Assembly: GCF_000767615.3 (NCBI RefSeq)
Contig: NZ_CP009553.3
Span: 2,852,001 to 2,916,000 of the forward strand
Reading direction: 5' to 3'
Source: Pandoraea pnomenusa
GTDB lineage: Bacteria > Pseudomonadota > Gammaproteobacteria > Burkholderiales > Burkholderiaceae
DNA: 64,000 nucleotides
Part shown: piece by piece, positions 38,408 through 47,029 of the stretch
Numbering within the stretch: position 1 is the first letter of the stretch
Layout: each line of letters starts with the position of its first letter
The notes under the pieces: model-generated
Seen by the model: the letters and a program-made list of their open reading frames with translations, nothing else
Told to the model about the DNA's origin: nothing
Database searches by the model: none
Made by a program: the position numbers and the translations under genes

Positions 38408-38926
38408 ATTGGCTTGACGTTAGACAAAGGGCGACGCGGCACATCGGCAAAAACGGCGGCGCTGACGGCCGGGAATGCCTGCGTTGCGTGTGCACGGGCC
38501 GTCCTTGATGGCCCCGATGCCCGAGCGCCTGGTGCATCGGATCGACGCACTTTCGGTTTTGGGCGGGAAAACCCGACTATTTTACCCGAATTGGGAATTG
38601 CTTTCATTTGTCCGTGTGGGCCGCCAGGGGGCTCGGGCGGGGGGGGCGATGGCGACCCGGCGCCTGCCGCGGCCGGCGGCGGGCTGCCCGATATAGGGTC
38701 GTATCCCTGCGCGCCAAGATGCCAGGCCAACCGGCGAGCGCCGAGCGGCGGCGCGCACAGCAGGGCCGTCGCGAAGCCGGTCCCGTAAAGCGGCGGCCCG
38801 TTTAGCTGGCTGATCCACGTGAAGCCCGTGTTGAGCACCACGAGCAGCGCCTTGATGGGAATGCGCTTTACACACGGCGGGTCCCAGCGCGCCAATTTTT
38901 TTCGCCGTTGCGCCGTGCAAAATCCG
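38408..38926. other. Intergenic region with possible gene remnant
   Basis: About 519 bp upstream of fpr. On the minus strand around 38690-38870 an open frame has strongly GC-rich third codon positions and a hydrophobic segment (IKALLVVLNTGFTWISQLNG), which reads like part of a small membrane protein, but it has no start codon with a Shine-Dalgarno sequence and continues into Pro-rich low complexity. I treat it as a possible remnant, not a gene. The fpr promoter must also lie here. Confidence 0.3.
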
Positions 38927-39754
38927 TCAGGAAACCGACGCACCGTCGAAGCGGTACGGCCCATCGAACGGGCCGACAAAGGCGTGGTGTGTTCGCACGC
39001 CGGCCCCGGGTTGCCAGAGATGCAATGCGAAGCCGGGCGGTTCGAGCGAGATCGTCTCCGGAGCGCCAGGTGCCAGACCGAGCGAAATCTGATGCGCGGT
39101 GGACACGCACGTGCTGGCCATGACGTTGGGCGCACCGGGGACCTGGGCCTGGATGCTGCGGTGCAGGTGCCCGCAGATCACCCGCTCGATATGACCGTGG
39201 CACGACGTCACGCGCGCGAATCCCTCGCGCCCGGCGCTGGACAATCCGTAGCCGTCCATGAATTCGATGCCCGTCTCGAACGGCGGATGGTGCATCGCAA
39301 TGATTGTCGGGCGTCCGGCGCAGGCGTGCAATTGCGCGTCGAGCCAGGAGAGCCGCGACTCGCAAAGGTGGCCGCTCGCGCCCGGCGGGTCCTGAGTATC
39401 GAGCGCCAACACGGTCGTCGGGCCCAGGTCGACACGATATTGTAAAAATTCGTAACCGGTTCGCAGATAAACGTGCTCGGGAAACGCGTCGCGCAACGCC
39501 TCACGATGGTCATGATTGCCCACGACCAGGTACAACGGCATGGTCAGTTCCGCGAGACACTCCCGGAGTACTTCGTATTCCGACGGATGCGCCGTATCGA
39601 TGAGATCGCCGGTCGCGATCACGGCATCGGGACGCGGCGTCAGGTGATTGATGGCGGCGATCGCGCGACGCAGCGCAAGTGCGGTGTCGACACGCCCACA
39701 CGCCAGCGCGCCGGGACGCGTGACGTGAAGATCGGTGATCTGGCAGAGCAGCAT
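38927..39754 (-). CDS. Calcineurin-like phosphodiesterase (CpdA/GpdQ group)
   Basis: 275 residues. The dinuclear metal motifs of class III phosphodiesterases appear in order: DLH near 7, GDLID near 50, GNHDHRE near 80, then MHHPPF and CGHLH. Proteins of this group cleave 3',5'-cyclic AMP or small phosphodiesters such as glycerophosphodiesters; both are possible here. ATG 39754 has AAGGAAAG about 7 nt upstream; the frame upstream has no support. No signal peptide is visible, so it should be cytoplasmic. It stands alone, divergent from the HU gene. Confidence 0.9.
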   Translation of the reverse strand: MLLCQITDLHVTRPGALACGRVDTALALRRAIAAINHLTPRPDAVIATGDLIDTAHPSEYEVLRECLAELTMPLYLVVGNHDHREALRDAFPEHVYLRTGYEFLQYRVDLGPTTVLALDTQDPPGASGHLCESRLSWLDAQLHACAGRPTIIAMHHPPFETGIEFMDGYGLSSAGREGFARVTSCHGHIERVICGHLHRSIQAQVPGAPNVMASTCVSTAHQISLGLAPGAPETISLEPPGFALHLWQPGAGVRTHHAFVGPFDGPYRFDGASVS

Positions 39755-40310
39755 GAGACTTTCCTTGATGACGAATGGCGCCGCCATTCGAGTGTAGGAC
39801 GCGCACGCTCGCGCGCGGTCCACTGGCCGCGGACACGCTAGACGTCGCAGATGACAAGCCAGTGACGCCCCGACGATCGCCGCTGCCGTGCACGCGCGGT
39901 GCAACCAAAAGTCGCCCCGCCGCGCAAGCCCCGATCAGCTAGGGAAACTCCCAAAGCCCGCCCGGCAAGGGATTGCAGGCGGGCATGACCGAAGATGCCC
40001 GCAGTTACCGGGGTTTTGCCATCAAGAACAAGAAAGTACGCGGCATAGCGCAACAAAATCGCCGCAAACCGTTGTCAGGACTGGCCCACAGCGCGCCGAT
40101 GGCTCTATAATGCGGCTGCCCGGCCAGTGCCAGCGCCCTCACGATATGTGACGAAACCGATCCCCGGATCGGGTTCGCGTAACGTGCCGCGAAGGCGACA
40201 TTCTGGCGTGAGCCGCGTGCCTTATGGCGCGGATACAACACCGGCACTCGCCAAATGGCGAAAGTGTTAGAGTTGTCGCCGGTATTCACCACCTCTCAAG
40301 GGAAACACAC
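39755..40310 (+). promoter_or_regulatory. Long upstream region of the HU gene
   Basis: TATAAT at 40106-40111 is a perfect -10 hexamer on the plus strand; the matching -35 is weak. If it is the promoter, the HU leader is close to 200 nt. Within it 40152-40163 and 40166-40177 form a 12-bp stem with one mismatch and a 2-nt loop. I find no tRNA or known riboswitch. The left half has no recognised feature. Confidence 0.5.
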
Positions 40311-40589
40311 ATGAACAAACAGGAACTGATCGACGCCGTCGCCGGCGCTACGGGTGCCAGCAAGGCTCAAACCGGCGAGACCATCGATACGCTAATCGAG
40401 GTTATCAAGAAAGCCGTCGCCAAGGGTGATACGGTTCAGTTGATCGGCTTCGGCTCGTTCGGTTCGGGCAAGCGTGCCGCGCGTACCGGCCGCAACCCGA
40501 AGACCGGCGAAGCGATCAAGATCCCGGCCGCCAAGACCGTGAAGTTCACGGCTGGCAAGGCGTTCAAGGACGCTGTGAACAAGAAGTAA
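40311..40589 (+). CDS. hup: HU-family histone-like DNA-binding protein
   Basis: 92 residues, ending in the standard HU body: [15 protein letters not shown] start, then [20 protein letters not shown] and the DNA-embracing arm [21 protein letters not shown] bends DNA and compacts the nucleoid. ATG 40311 has AAGGGA upstream; the longer frame from 40224 is not supported. The protein is expected to be abundant, in keeping with the consensus -10 box and the strong terminator that follow and precede it. Confidence 0.97.
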   Translation: MNKQELIDAVAGATGASKAQTGETIDTLIEVIKKAVAKGDTVQLIGFGSFGSGKRAARTGRNPKTGEAIKIPAAKTVKFTAGKAFKDAVNKK

Positions 40590-40603
40590 AGCCAGTTGCG
40601 CGC

Positions 40604-40634
40604 AGGCCGGCCTTCGTGCCGGCCTATCTTTTTT
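40604..40634 (+). terminator. Rho-independent terminator after hup
   Basis: AGGCCGGC (40604-40611) pairs perfectly with GCCGGCCT (40618-40625) around a 6-nt loop and is followed by ATCTTTTTT. It begins 15 bp past the HU stop. Confidence 0.9.
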
Positions 40635-40811
40635 GCTCGCCCGGCCATTCGCGGTAGGCGGCAACAAATGGACGTTGCATCATCCTCTAGCGAGGTCCAC
40701 GACTGATGTAACGCTGCGCGCCTCGCGGGTGTCCTGCGCACCGATTCCCGGAGATCCGGGCGCCCGCGACAAATTCCCCTCGGTAGTTCAAGGGCCCTCG
40801 GCCCGCAATCC

Positions 40812-40884
40812 CTCTTCCCGCTCTTCCCGCTCTTCCCGCTCTTCCCGCTCTTCCCGCTCTTCCCGCTCTTCCCGCTCTTCCCCG
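40812..40884. repeat. 9-bp tandem repeat array upstream of the CHAD gene
   Basis: The unit CTCTTCCCG is repeated seven times without change from 40812 to 40874, followed by an eighth copy with one extra C. The array ends 69 bp before the CHAD gene start, in a 363-bp gap after the HU terminator. No supported gene covers it. Perfect short-unit arrays change length easily by slippage. Confidence 0.95.
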
Positions 40885-40952
40885 CGTACCGATCCACGGC
40901 ATCGTGTCGCAGCGTATTTTTTCGTCACGCTTGCCCCCGAGTCTTCTATGCT

Positions 40953-41996
40953 ATGTTGCGTGACATGACACGCGCGACGACTGCGGCCATTGCCGCCTCT
41001 GCCGAGGGATCGCCCGCCGATGGCCATACCGAAGCGGCTGCGACGTCCCCGCCCGGCGCCAAACAGGCGCGGCGCACGTCGGCCGCACACCTGCTCGTCG
41101 CCCTCGCCGCGCTTGCGCTGACGCAATGGCCGACATCGCGGGGGGCACACGCCGGCGCCCCACCCGCCGAATCGATCGATCCGGAAGCACTGCACGCCTT
41201 GCGAATTACCGCGCGCCGCCTGCGCACGTTGCTCGACGTCTTTTCGCCGTGGATCAAACCGCGGTGGCGCCGCGAGTTGACGGAAGAATTGCACTGGCTC
41301 GGCGAGTCGACCGGCCTGACACGAGACGCCGATGTGTTCGCCACGTCCACGTTACCCGCACTGCGCATCGACCATCCGGCTATCGACTGGCCCGCCATCG
41401 ACGCACATGTCGCGAAACTGCGTGGGGACGCCAACAGAAAGGCCGCCGAAGCCTTGACGAGCGATCGTCAGCGTGCACTGCACTCGTGCTTGCGCGACGC
41501 TTTTGGCATACAGAACGACGGCAGTGCCGACCCGCGCGCCGCCAAAGCCCTGCGACGCCCGTCGCGCACTCCCGGCAAGCGCCCTCGCGCGCTGGCCAAA
41601 CATGCACACAATGTGCTGCGCGCGCGATACATCGCATTGTTTCCGCAAGCGCGCCAGCTGGCGATGCTCGACACCGAACAACTGCACGCCTTGCGCGTGA
41701 AGCTGAAGCAAGCTCGCTACAGCACCGAAGCGCTGGCGCCATGGATGCGCAAGGCGGTCCGCGCGCCGTATCAGGATACGCTTCGCGTCGCGCAGGAATT
41801 GTTGGGGCAAGTCAACGACGCGGTCGTCGCGCAACGTCTTCTCGAAGCCATGGCCCTGAGCGCTGCCCACCGCGACACACTCACGGGTCGCCTCGACAGC
41901 CTGATCGTGAATACCACGAGTCGTGCGGCCCATGTGCTGTGTCATCTACCTGACGCCCACACCCTCGAACGCGGCATGCGTCCGGGGCGGGGATGA
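40953..41996 (+). CDS. CHAD-domain protein
   Basis: 347 residues. Two matching helical halves carry the CHAD signature: LHALRITARRLRTLLDVFSPWI near 70-95 and LHALRVKLKQARYSTEALAPWM near 250-275, with conserved His and basic residues that bind polyphosphate. No CYTH triphosphatase domain is attached, so it is a CHAD-only protein. A Ser/Ala-rich N-terminus with a hydrophobic stretch (AAHLLVALAALALTQW, about 44-59) precedes the domain; it could be a membrane anchor. ATG 40953 and ATG 40965 are both possible and neither has a Shine-Dalgarno sequence. Polyphosphate-granule association is known for related CHAD proteins and is inferred here. Confidence 0.85.
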   Translation: MLRDMTRATTAAIAASAEGSPADGHTEAAATSPPGAKQARRTSAAHLLVALAALALTQWPTSRGAHAGAPPAESIDPEALHALRITARRLRTLLDVFSPWIKPRWRRELTEELHWLGESTGLTRDADVFATSTLPALRIDHPAIDWPAIDAHVAKLRGDANRKAAEALTSDRQRALHSCLRDAFGIQNDGSADPRAAKALRRPSRTPGKRPRALAKHAHNVLRARYIALFPQARQLAMLDTEQLHALRVKLKQARYSTEALAPWMRKAVRAPYQDTLRVAQELLGQVNDAVVAQRLLEAMALSAAHRDTLTGRLDSLIVNTTSRAAHVLCHLPDAHTLERGMRPGRG

Positions 41997-42034
41997 AGCG
42001 GGCGTCGGCAAGTTCGCTCGGCCCGCGCCGTGCG

Positions 42035-44464
42035 TCACACCACTTTCGTGCGCAGCAGACGCATGCCATTGGCGATCACCAGCAGGCTCGCGCCAACGTC
42101 GGCGAACACGGCCATCCACAGTGACGCCAGGCCAACGACAGCCAATGCGAAGAACACGACCTTGATGGCCAGTGCCATCGCGATGTTCTGCTTGAGCACC
42201 GTCGCAGACCGTCGGGACAACATCAGGAATGCCGGCAGCTTTCGCAGATCGTCGTCCATCAGAGTGACGTCGGCCGTCTCGAGCGCGCTATCGGTCCCCG
42301 TGACCCCCATCGCAAACCCCACGTCGGCTGCCGCCAGTGCAGGCGCATCGTTGATGCCATCGCCGACCATGCCCACGTGACCGAACTTTTCGCGAAGCGA
42401 CGACACTGCCTGCCACTTGTCCTCGGGCAGCATCTCGGCACGCACATCGCTCACGCCGGCCTGCTCGCCGATCACCTGTGCGGTCGCGCGATTGTCGCCC
42501 GTCAGCATGACGGTGCTCACGCCCATGGTCGTCAATCGCGCAACGGCCTCCCGGCTTTCTTCCCGCAACGTGTCGGCCACGGCCAGCACCGCGAGCGCCT
42601 GCGTTTCGCTGGCCAGCACGATTGCCGTGCGCGCCTGCGCCTCGAGACGCGCGAGCTCGGCTTCCACGGTCGCATTGCACACGCCCAGCGACTCGATCAG
42701 ACGATGATTGCCCAGGTAATACAGCGCCTGTCCCACGCGCCCCTTCACGCCCATGCCAGCAAGCGCCTCGACATCGGTCACTTCCGGCAGATCTCCCAGC
42801 TTCGCCTGCCGGAACCCGTCGACGACGGCGCGCGCGATGGGGTGCGTGGTCTGGGCGTCGAGGGCAGCGGCGAGCGTCAGCACGTCGTCGTGCGACGCAC
42901 TCCCCAGTGGCACCACGTCGGTGAGGTGTGGCTCCCCTCGCGTGAGGGTGCCCGTCTTGTCGAGCGCCACCGCCCGAATCAGACGGCCGCTCTCGAGGAA
43001 CGCGCCGCCCTTGATCAGAATGCCGGCGCGCGCCGCAGCGGTCAGACCGCTCACCACGGTCACTGGCGTGGAGATCACCAATGCGCAGGGACACGCGATG
43101 ACCAGCATCACCAGCGCCTTGTAGATCCACGGCGACCACGCAAGACCGAAGGCCAGCGGCGGCACGATCGCCACCAGCAATGCGCAGAGCACGACGACCG
43201 GCGTATAGATGCGCGAGAACTTATCGACGAAACGCTGCGTGGGCGAGCGTTGCTGCTGCGCCGTCTCGACGATGCGTACGATGCGCGCGAGCGTCGTGTC
43301 ACCGGGCGCCACGTTGGTGCGGTAGACGATCAGCCCGCTCTCGTTGATGCTGCCCGCGTAGACGTCGTCGCCCACGGTCTTGTCGACGGGCACGCTTTCG
43401 CCCGTGATCGATGCCTGATTGAGCGCCGAACTCCCTTGCTCGATGACGCCGTCGATGGCGATGCGCTCTCCCGGACGAGCGCGCACGCGCGCACCGATCG
43501 GCAGCGTCGCCGCAGGCACCTCGCGCCAGCTGCCGTCAGGCTGCTCGACCGATGCCTGATCAGGTGCCAGGCGCATGAGTGCCTCCACGGCGCGCCGTGC
43601 ACGCGAGAGCGACGCCGCTTCGAGCTTCTCCGATAGCGCGAAAAGCACGATCACCATCGCCGCTTCCGGCCACTGCCCGATGACCATCGCGCCGATGACC
43701 GCGAGCGACATCAGGAAATGTATGTTCAGCGTGAGGTGACGCAGTGCGATCCAGCCTTTCTTGAGCGTCGGCAGGCCGCACGCGAGAATCGCGGCGACCA
43801 CCATGGCGCCGACCCATGGGCTATGCTCCGGCACGCCCGACCAGACGACGATCTCGCTCGCCGCGGCGAGTACGCCGCCAGCAACGAGACCCGCCACGTC
43901 GGACTTGCGACCGGCCGGCGGCGGCGGTGCGGCTTCGCCTTCAGTGAGCGGAACCGGCGTCATGCCAAGTTTGCGCAGGGTGTCGGCCACCGCGTCGCCA
44001 TGACGGCTGACGTCGTCCGTCGAGCTACGGGCGTCGAACACGACCGTCAATTCACGTTTCAACAGGTTGAAGTACAGGCCGTCGACCCCCGGGCGCCGCT
44101 CCAGTTGGTCACGGATCAAACGCTCCTCCGTGGGGCAATCCATCTGATCGATACGGAAGCGCGCCTGCGGCGCGTTGGCGTCGGGCGTGCCTGTCGGCGC
44201 CGACGGGGCGAACGCGGCGCCAGCGGCACAACACGAAGCCGTCGAATGGCCGTTTGCCCCACCCGGCGCGCAGGCATCGCCATGATCATGCGCGTGATCA
44301 TGCGAATGGCCATGCGAGGCGTCATGATCGTGCCGATGCGCATGCCCGTGGTCGTGGCCATGCGCGTGGCCGGAAACGTCGCCGCGGTGACCCGGCGCCG
44401 CGCCATCCGTCACGCTCGCGCCCGCCAGACGTGTCACATCCGAGGGATCCGAGGGTTTGGACAT
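42035..44464 (-). CDS. cadA: Zn/Cd/Pb-exporting P1B-type ATPase
   Basis: 809 residues. A His-rich N-terminal region (about 33-62, many HxH) is followed by a heavy-metal domain whose metal motif is MDCPTEE (108-114), typical of Zn/Cd/Pb pumps. The pump body has CPCALVISTP near 458, the phosphorylated DKTGTLT near 502, and GDGINDAPALAAADVG. It expels Zn2+, Cd2+ or Pb2+ from the cytoplasm using ATP. The start ATG 44464 is separated by 68 bp from the divergent regulator, with a MerR-type operator between them. Its transcript should be switched on by CadR with bound metal. Confidence 0.95.
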   Translation of the reverse strand: MSKPSDPSDVTRLAGASVTDGAAPGHRGDVSGHAHGHDHGHAHRHDHDASHGHSHDHAHDHGDACAPGGANGHSTASCCAAGAAFAPSAPTGTPDANAPQARFRIDQMDCPTEERLIRDQLERRPGVDGLYFNLLKRELTVVFDARSSTDDVSRHGDAVADTLRKLGMTPVPLTEGEAAPPPPAGRKSDVAGLVAGGVLAAASEIVVWSGVPEHSPWVGAMVVAAILACGLPTLKKGWIALRHLTLNIHFLMSLAVIGAMVIGQWPEAAMVIVLFALSEKLEAASLSRARRAVEALMRLAPDQASVEQPDGSWREVPAATLPIGARVRARPGERIAIDGVIEQGSSALNQASITGESVPVDKTVGDDVYAGSINESGLIVYRTNVAPGDTTLARIVRIVETAQQQRSPTQRFVDKFSRIYTPVVVLCALLVAIVPPLAFGLAWSPWIYKALVMLVIACPCALVISTPVTVVSGLTAAARAGILIKGGAFLESGRLIRAVALDKTGTLTRGEPHLTDVVPLGSASHDDVLTLAAALDAQTTHPIARAVVDGFRQAKLGDLPEVTDVEALAGMGVKGRVGQALYYLGNHRLIESLGVCNATVEAELARLEAQARTAIVLASETQALAVLAVADTLREESREAVARLTTMGVSTVMLTGDNRATAQVIGEQAGVSDVRAEMLPEDKWQAVSSLREKFGHVGMVGDGINDAPALAAADVGFAMGVTGTDSALETADVTLMDDDLRKLPAFLMLSRRSATVLKQNIAMALAIKVVFFALAVVGLASLWMAVFADVGASLLVIANGMRLLRTKVV

Positions 44465-44499
44465 GTGAACTCCTGGTTTACTGATTCGTGTTACTCTCC

Positions 44500-44530
44500 A
44501 TTGAAAACCCTGTAGTGACTACGGAGTCAA
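44500..44530 (-). promoter_or_regulatory. CadR operator within a MerR-type promoter
   Basis: On the minus strand TTGACT (44525-44530) and TTCAAT (44500-44505) act as -35 and -10 with a 19-bp spacer, longer than usual, as in MerR-family promoters. The spacer holds the dyad ACCCTGTAG (44507-44515), TGA, CTACGGAGT (44519-44527). The arrangement points to CadR activation of cadA. Confidence 0.85.
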
Positions 44531-44532
44531 GC

Positions 44533-45003
44533 ATGAAAATCGGAGAACTGGCCCGGGCGGCGGGTACCGATGTCGAAACGATCCGCTATTACGAGCGTGC
44601 CGGCCTCCTGTCGGCCCCGCCGAGGACCGACACGGGCTACCGCGCCTACGGCGAAGACCATCTGGAAGCGCTGCGCTTCATTCGCCACTGCCGCTCGCTC
44701 GACATGCCGCTCGCCGACGCGAAGCGTTTGAGCGAACTCGCCTACGATACGAACGTGACCTGCGAAGACGCCAACCACCTGATCGAGGCACATCTGGCCC
44801 GTGTCCATGCCCGCATCCATGAGTTGCAAGCGCTCGAGCAGCAGTTGCTGCATCTGCAGGCACAATGCCAGAGCCGACACGAAACGAGCGATTGCGGCAT
44901 CCTGCGCGCGCTCATGCAAGGGGCTCATGGCGAAGCCTGCGCCTGCCACAGCGAAAGCGATCCCGTCGACGTCGCCTGCGACCACGATCCTCTGCATGCG
45001 TGA
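44533..45003 (+). CDS. cadR: MerR-family Cd/Pb-responsive regulator
   Basis: 156 residues. An N-terminal MerR winged helix (MKIGELARAAGTDVETIRYYERAGLL) leads to a dimer helix and a metal-binding loop. Cysteines at 77, 112 and 121 fall where Cd/Pb regulators such as CadR and PbrR place their ligands (nine-residue spacing of the last two, as in PbrR), and a Cys/His-rich tail (CACHS to CDHDPLHA) adds more. ATG 44533 has GGAG 7 nt upstream. It is divergent from cadA and its promoter overlaps the operator, so it should also control itself. Confidence 0.95.
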   Translation: MKIGELARAAGTDVETIRYYERAGLLSAPPRTDTGYRAYGEDHLEALRFIRHCRSLDMPLADAKRLSELAYDTNVTCEDANHLIEAHLARVHARIHELQALEQQLLHLQAQCQSRHETSDCGILRALMQGAHGEACACHSESDPVDVACDHDPLHA

Positions 45004-45438
45004 TCCAGGCGCGCGCCGCCCTCCCGGTGCCTGACCAGCGCCGTCCCGCCTCCATGGGCGAGTGACGCCCCCCTCGTAAACCAATCGACGTCGCCTGCGC
45101 GAGCGTCGCTCCCTCCAACGGCCCCCCCTGCGCTGCCAGGGTTGCCCGCGCGGGCGCCGATGCGTCGGACATCGCTTGCCGAACGCGACATCCCCCGACG
45201 AACGGGATACGCCACGCGCTCCCTGGGATGATCGCCTCGACCCAGCGCACCGGGCGATCGTGGCGATTCACCGCGCCCGCCCTGAAAACAGGGGCAAAAC
45301 ACCGCAGTTTCTATACAATGTTCCGCACGCGTCGCGACGCAGGCCTTTCGTTCGTGCAAGGCCCTGCGGTTCGATGCTCAGGATGCGCACGAATATGTCG
45401 TAATCCGTTCCAATTCTTGCTTCTTTGTCGGAGATCTT
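45004..45438 (+). other. Region between cadR and the sulfide:quinone reductase gene
   Basis: About 435 bp. Open frames here have no start signals or recognisable products. TATACAAT near 45313-45320 is a plausible -10 element for the downstream gene, about 120 bp before its start. I see no terminator for cadR with a T-run. GGAG upstream of ATG 45439 is the ribosome site. Confidence 0.4.
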
Positions 45439-46701
45439 ATGTCCAGCGATGTATCCGCGACGCCCGTGCCCGCGACGCAAAGCAGCGCCGACATCGTCAT
45501 CATGGGTGCGGGGGCTGCCGGCATTTCCGTCGCGGCCAGCCTGCGCCGCCGCCGGCCGTCCCTGACGATCACGATCGTGGACCCGGCCGACACGCATTAC
45601 TACCAGCCGGCATGGACGCTTGTGGGTGCGGGTGAATTCGATCCTGCGCGCACGGCCCGGCCGATGGCAAGCGTCATCCCCGAAGGCGTCGATTGGATTC
45701 AGGCGGCCGTCATGGCTTTCGCGCCGGAACGTTCGCAGATTCTTCTCTCCAACGGACGTCCGTTGACCTACCGCTACCTCATCGTGGCGCCGGGACTGCA
45801 ACTGAACTGGGAAGCGATCGACGGCCTGACCGATACGCTCGGGCGTAATGGCGTCACTTCCAACTATCGCTTCGACCTCGCACCGTACACCTGGTCGCTG
45901 GTACGCGACTTCAAGGGCGGCAACGCCCTGTTCACGCAACCGCCCATGCCGATCAAATGCGCGGGCGCACCACAGAAGGCGATGTATCTGTCGGCCGACA
46001 CCTGGCGCCAGCGCGGCGTGCTCGACAAGACCAAGATCGAATTCCATCTGGTGGCGCCGGCGCTGTTCGGCGTGAAGGAGTACGTTCCCGCGCTGATGGC
46101 GTATGTGAACCGCTACGGCATTTCGCTCAACCATCTCTCCCATCTGCGCGCGGTCGACGGTGAGCGCCGCGTGGCTCGCTTCGAGATTTTCGATGCTGAC
46201 GGTCAGTCGCAGTTCGTGGACAAGCCGTTCGATCTGCTGCATGTCGTGCCGCCACAAAGCGCGCCCGACGTATTGCGCGCAAGCCCGCTCGCCGATGCGG
46301 CGGGTTGGTGCGAAGTCGATCACGCCACGCTGCGTCATCCGCGCTACGCAAACGTCTTCGGGCTCGGCGACGCCATTTCGGCGCCCAATGCCAAGACCGC
46401 TGCCGCAGCCCGCAAACAGGCTGTCGTCGTGGCTGAAAATCTGCTCGCCACCATGGACGGCCGCCCCCTTCCCCTGCATTACGATGGTTATGGCGCTTGC
46501 CCGCTCACGGTGGAACACGGCAAGATCGTGCTCGCCGAGTTTGGCTATGGCGGCAAGCTGCTGCCCACGTTCCCTATCGATGGCACGCGTGCGACCCGCA
46601 CCGCCTGGATGCTCAAAAAGTACGTACTGCCCAAGGTCTATTGGGATTACATGCTTCGCGGGCGCGAATGGCTGGCACGACCGAGCCGCCCCCGACCATA
46701 G
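45439..46701 (+). CDS. sqr: Sulfide:quinone oxidoreductase, type II-like
   Basis: 420 residues. A FAD-binding start (IVIMGAGAAGISVAASL) is followed by the THYYQPAWTLVGAG segment characteristic of SQR, and by PMPIKCAGAPQKAMY, which holds Cys174. A second Cys354 sits in YGACPLTVEHGK. These two would be the reactive cysteines of the type II enzyme, which lacks the third Cys of type I. It oxidises sulfide to persulfide and reduces quinone at the inner membrane; helical residues near the C-terminus (AWMLKKYVLPKVYWDYML) fit membrane association. Placement next to the metal-efflux pair suggests a detoxification group, which is inference. Confidence 0.92.
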   Translation: MSSDVSATPVPATQSSADIVIMGAGAAGISVAASLRRRRPSLTITIVDPADTHYYQPAWTLVGAGEFDPARTARPMASVIPEGVDWIQAAVMAFAPERSQILLSNGRPLTYRYLIVAPGLQLNWEAIDGLTDTLGRNGVTSNYRFDLAPYTWSLVRDFKGGNALFTQPPMPIKCAGAPQKAMYLSADTWRQRGVLDKTKIEFHLVAPALFGVKEYVPALMAYVNRYGISLNHLSHLRAVDGERRVARFEIFDADGQSQFVDKPFDLLHVVPPQSAPDVLRASPLADAAGWCEVDHATLRHPRYANVFGLGDAISAPNAKTAAAARKQAVVVAENLLATMDGRPLPLHYDGYGACPLTVEHGKIVLAEFGYGGKLLPTFPIDGTRATRTAWMLKKYVLPKVYWDYMLRGREWLARPSRPRP

Positions 46702-47029
46702 GTGAAACCCCAACTCAATTTTCAGACACGGGTGCCGTTAAAAACGAAAGAACCCGGTTTCGCGACCGGGCACGAGCTTCTAGTCGGGCCACGCCTTGCG
46801 CGCGGTCTGCCGGAGCGCGGGAGGATGGCACGTGGTGGCGCGACGGCGCTCACGCGCCCCCCGTTCCCCGCACGATGGCCGACACATTTACGCGTCTTAT
46901 GCAGAACATGATTCAAGGGTTTTCTGGCGGCACGACCTGTTCGACGCGCGGGCTTGCGATGCCCTGCGGCTTTACACGCGGCAATGACCAACGTTCAACC
47001 GAGCGGACACCCGGTGCCCGCCTGCCGAG
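46702..47029 (+). other. Gap between sqr and the EAL gene
   Basis: About 328 bp. CCCGGT (46753-46758) and ACCGGG (46765-46770) form a 6-bp hairpin; the A-rich stretch to its left would give a T-run only on the opposite strand, so it is a weak terminator for sqr. No gene is evident. The EAL promoter must lie downstream of it. Confidence 0.45.

Noticed and set aside
40152..40177. Possible tRNA
   Set aside because: It is a single hairpin; no acceptor, anticodon or T-arm pattern could be built around it.
40812..40884. CRISPR-like array
   Set aside because: Units are 9 bp, directly adjacent and without spacers, and no cas gene is near.
40633..40968. Frame encoding a Ser-Ser-Arg repeat over the 9-bp array
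   Set aside because: The repeat unit is a multiple of three and so stays open in every frame; no start site or flanking domain supports a protein.
46753..46770. Strong terminator for sqr
   Set aside because: The 6-bp stem has no T-run on the plus strand; A residues on the left would only help the other strand, where no gene reads in.
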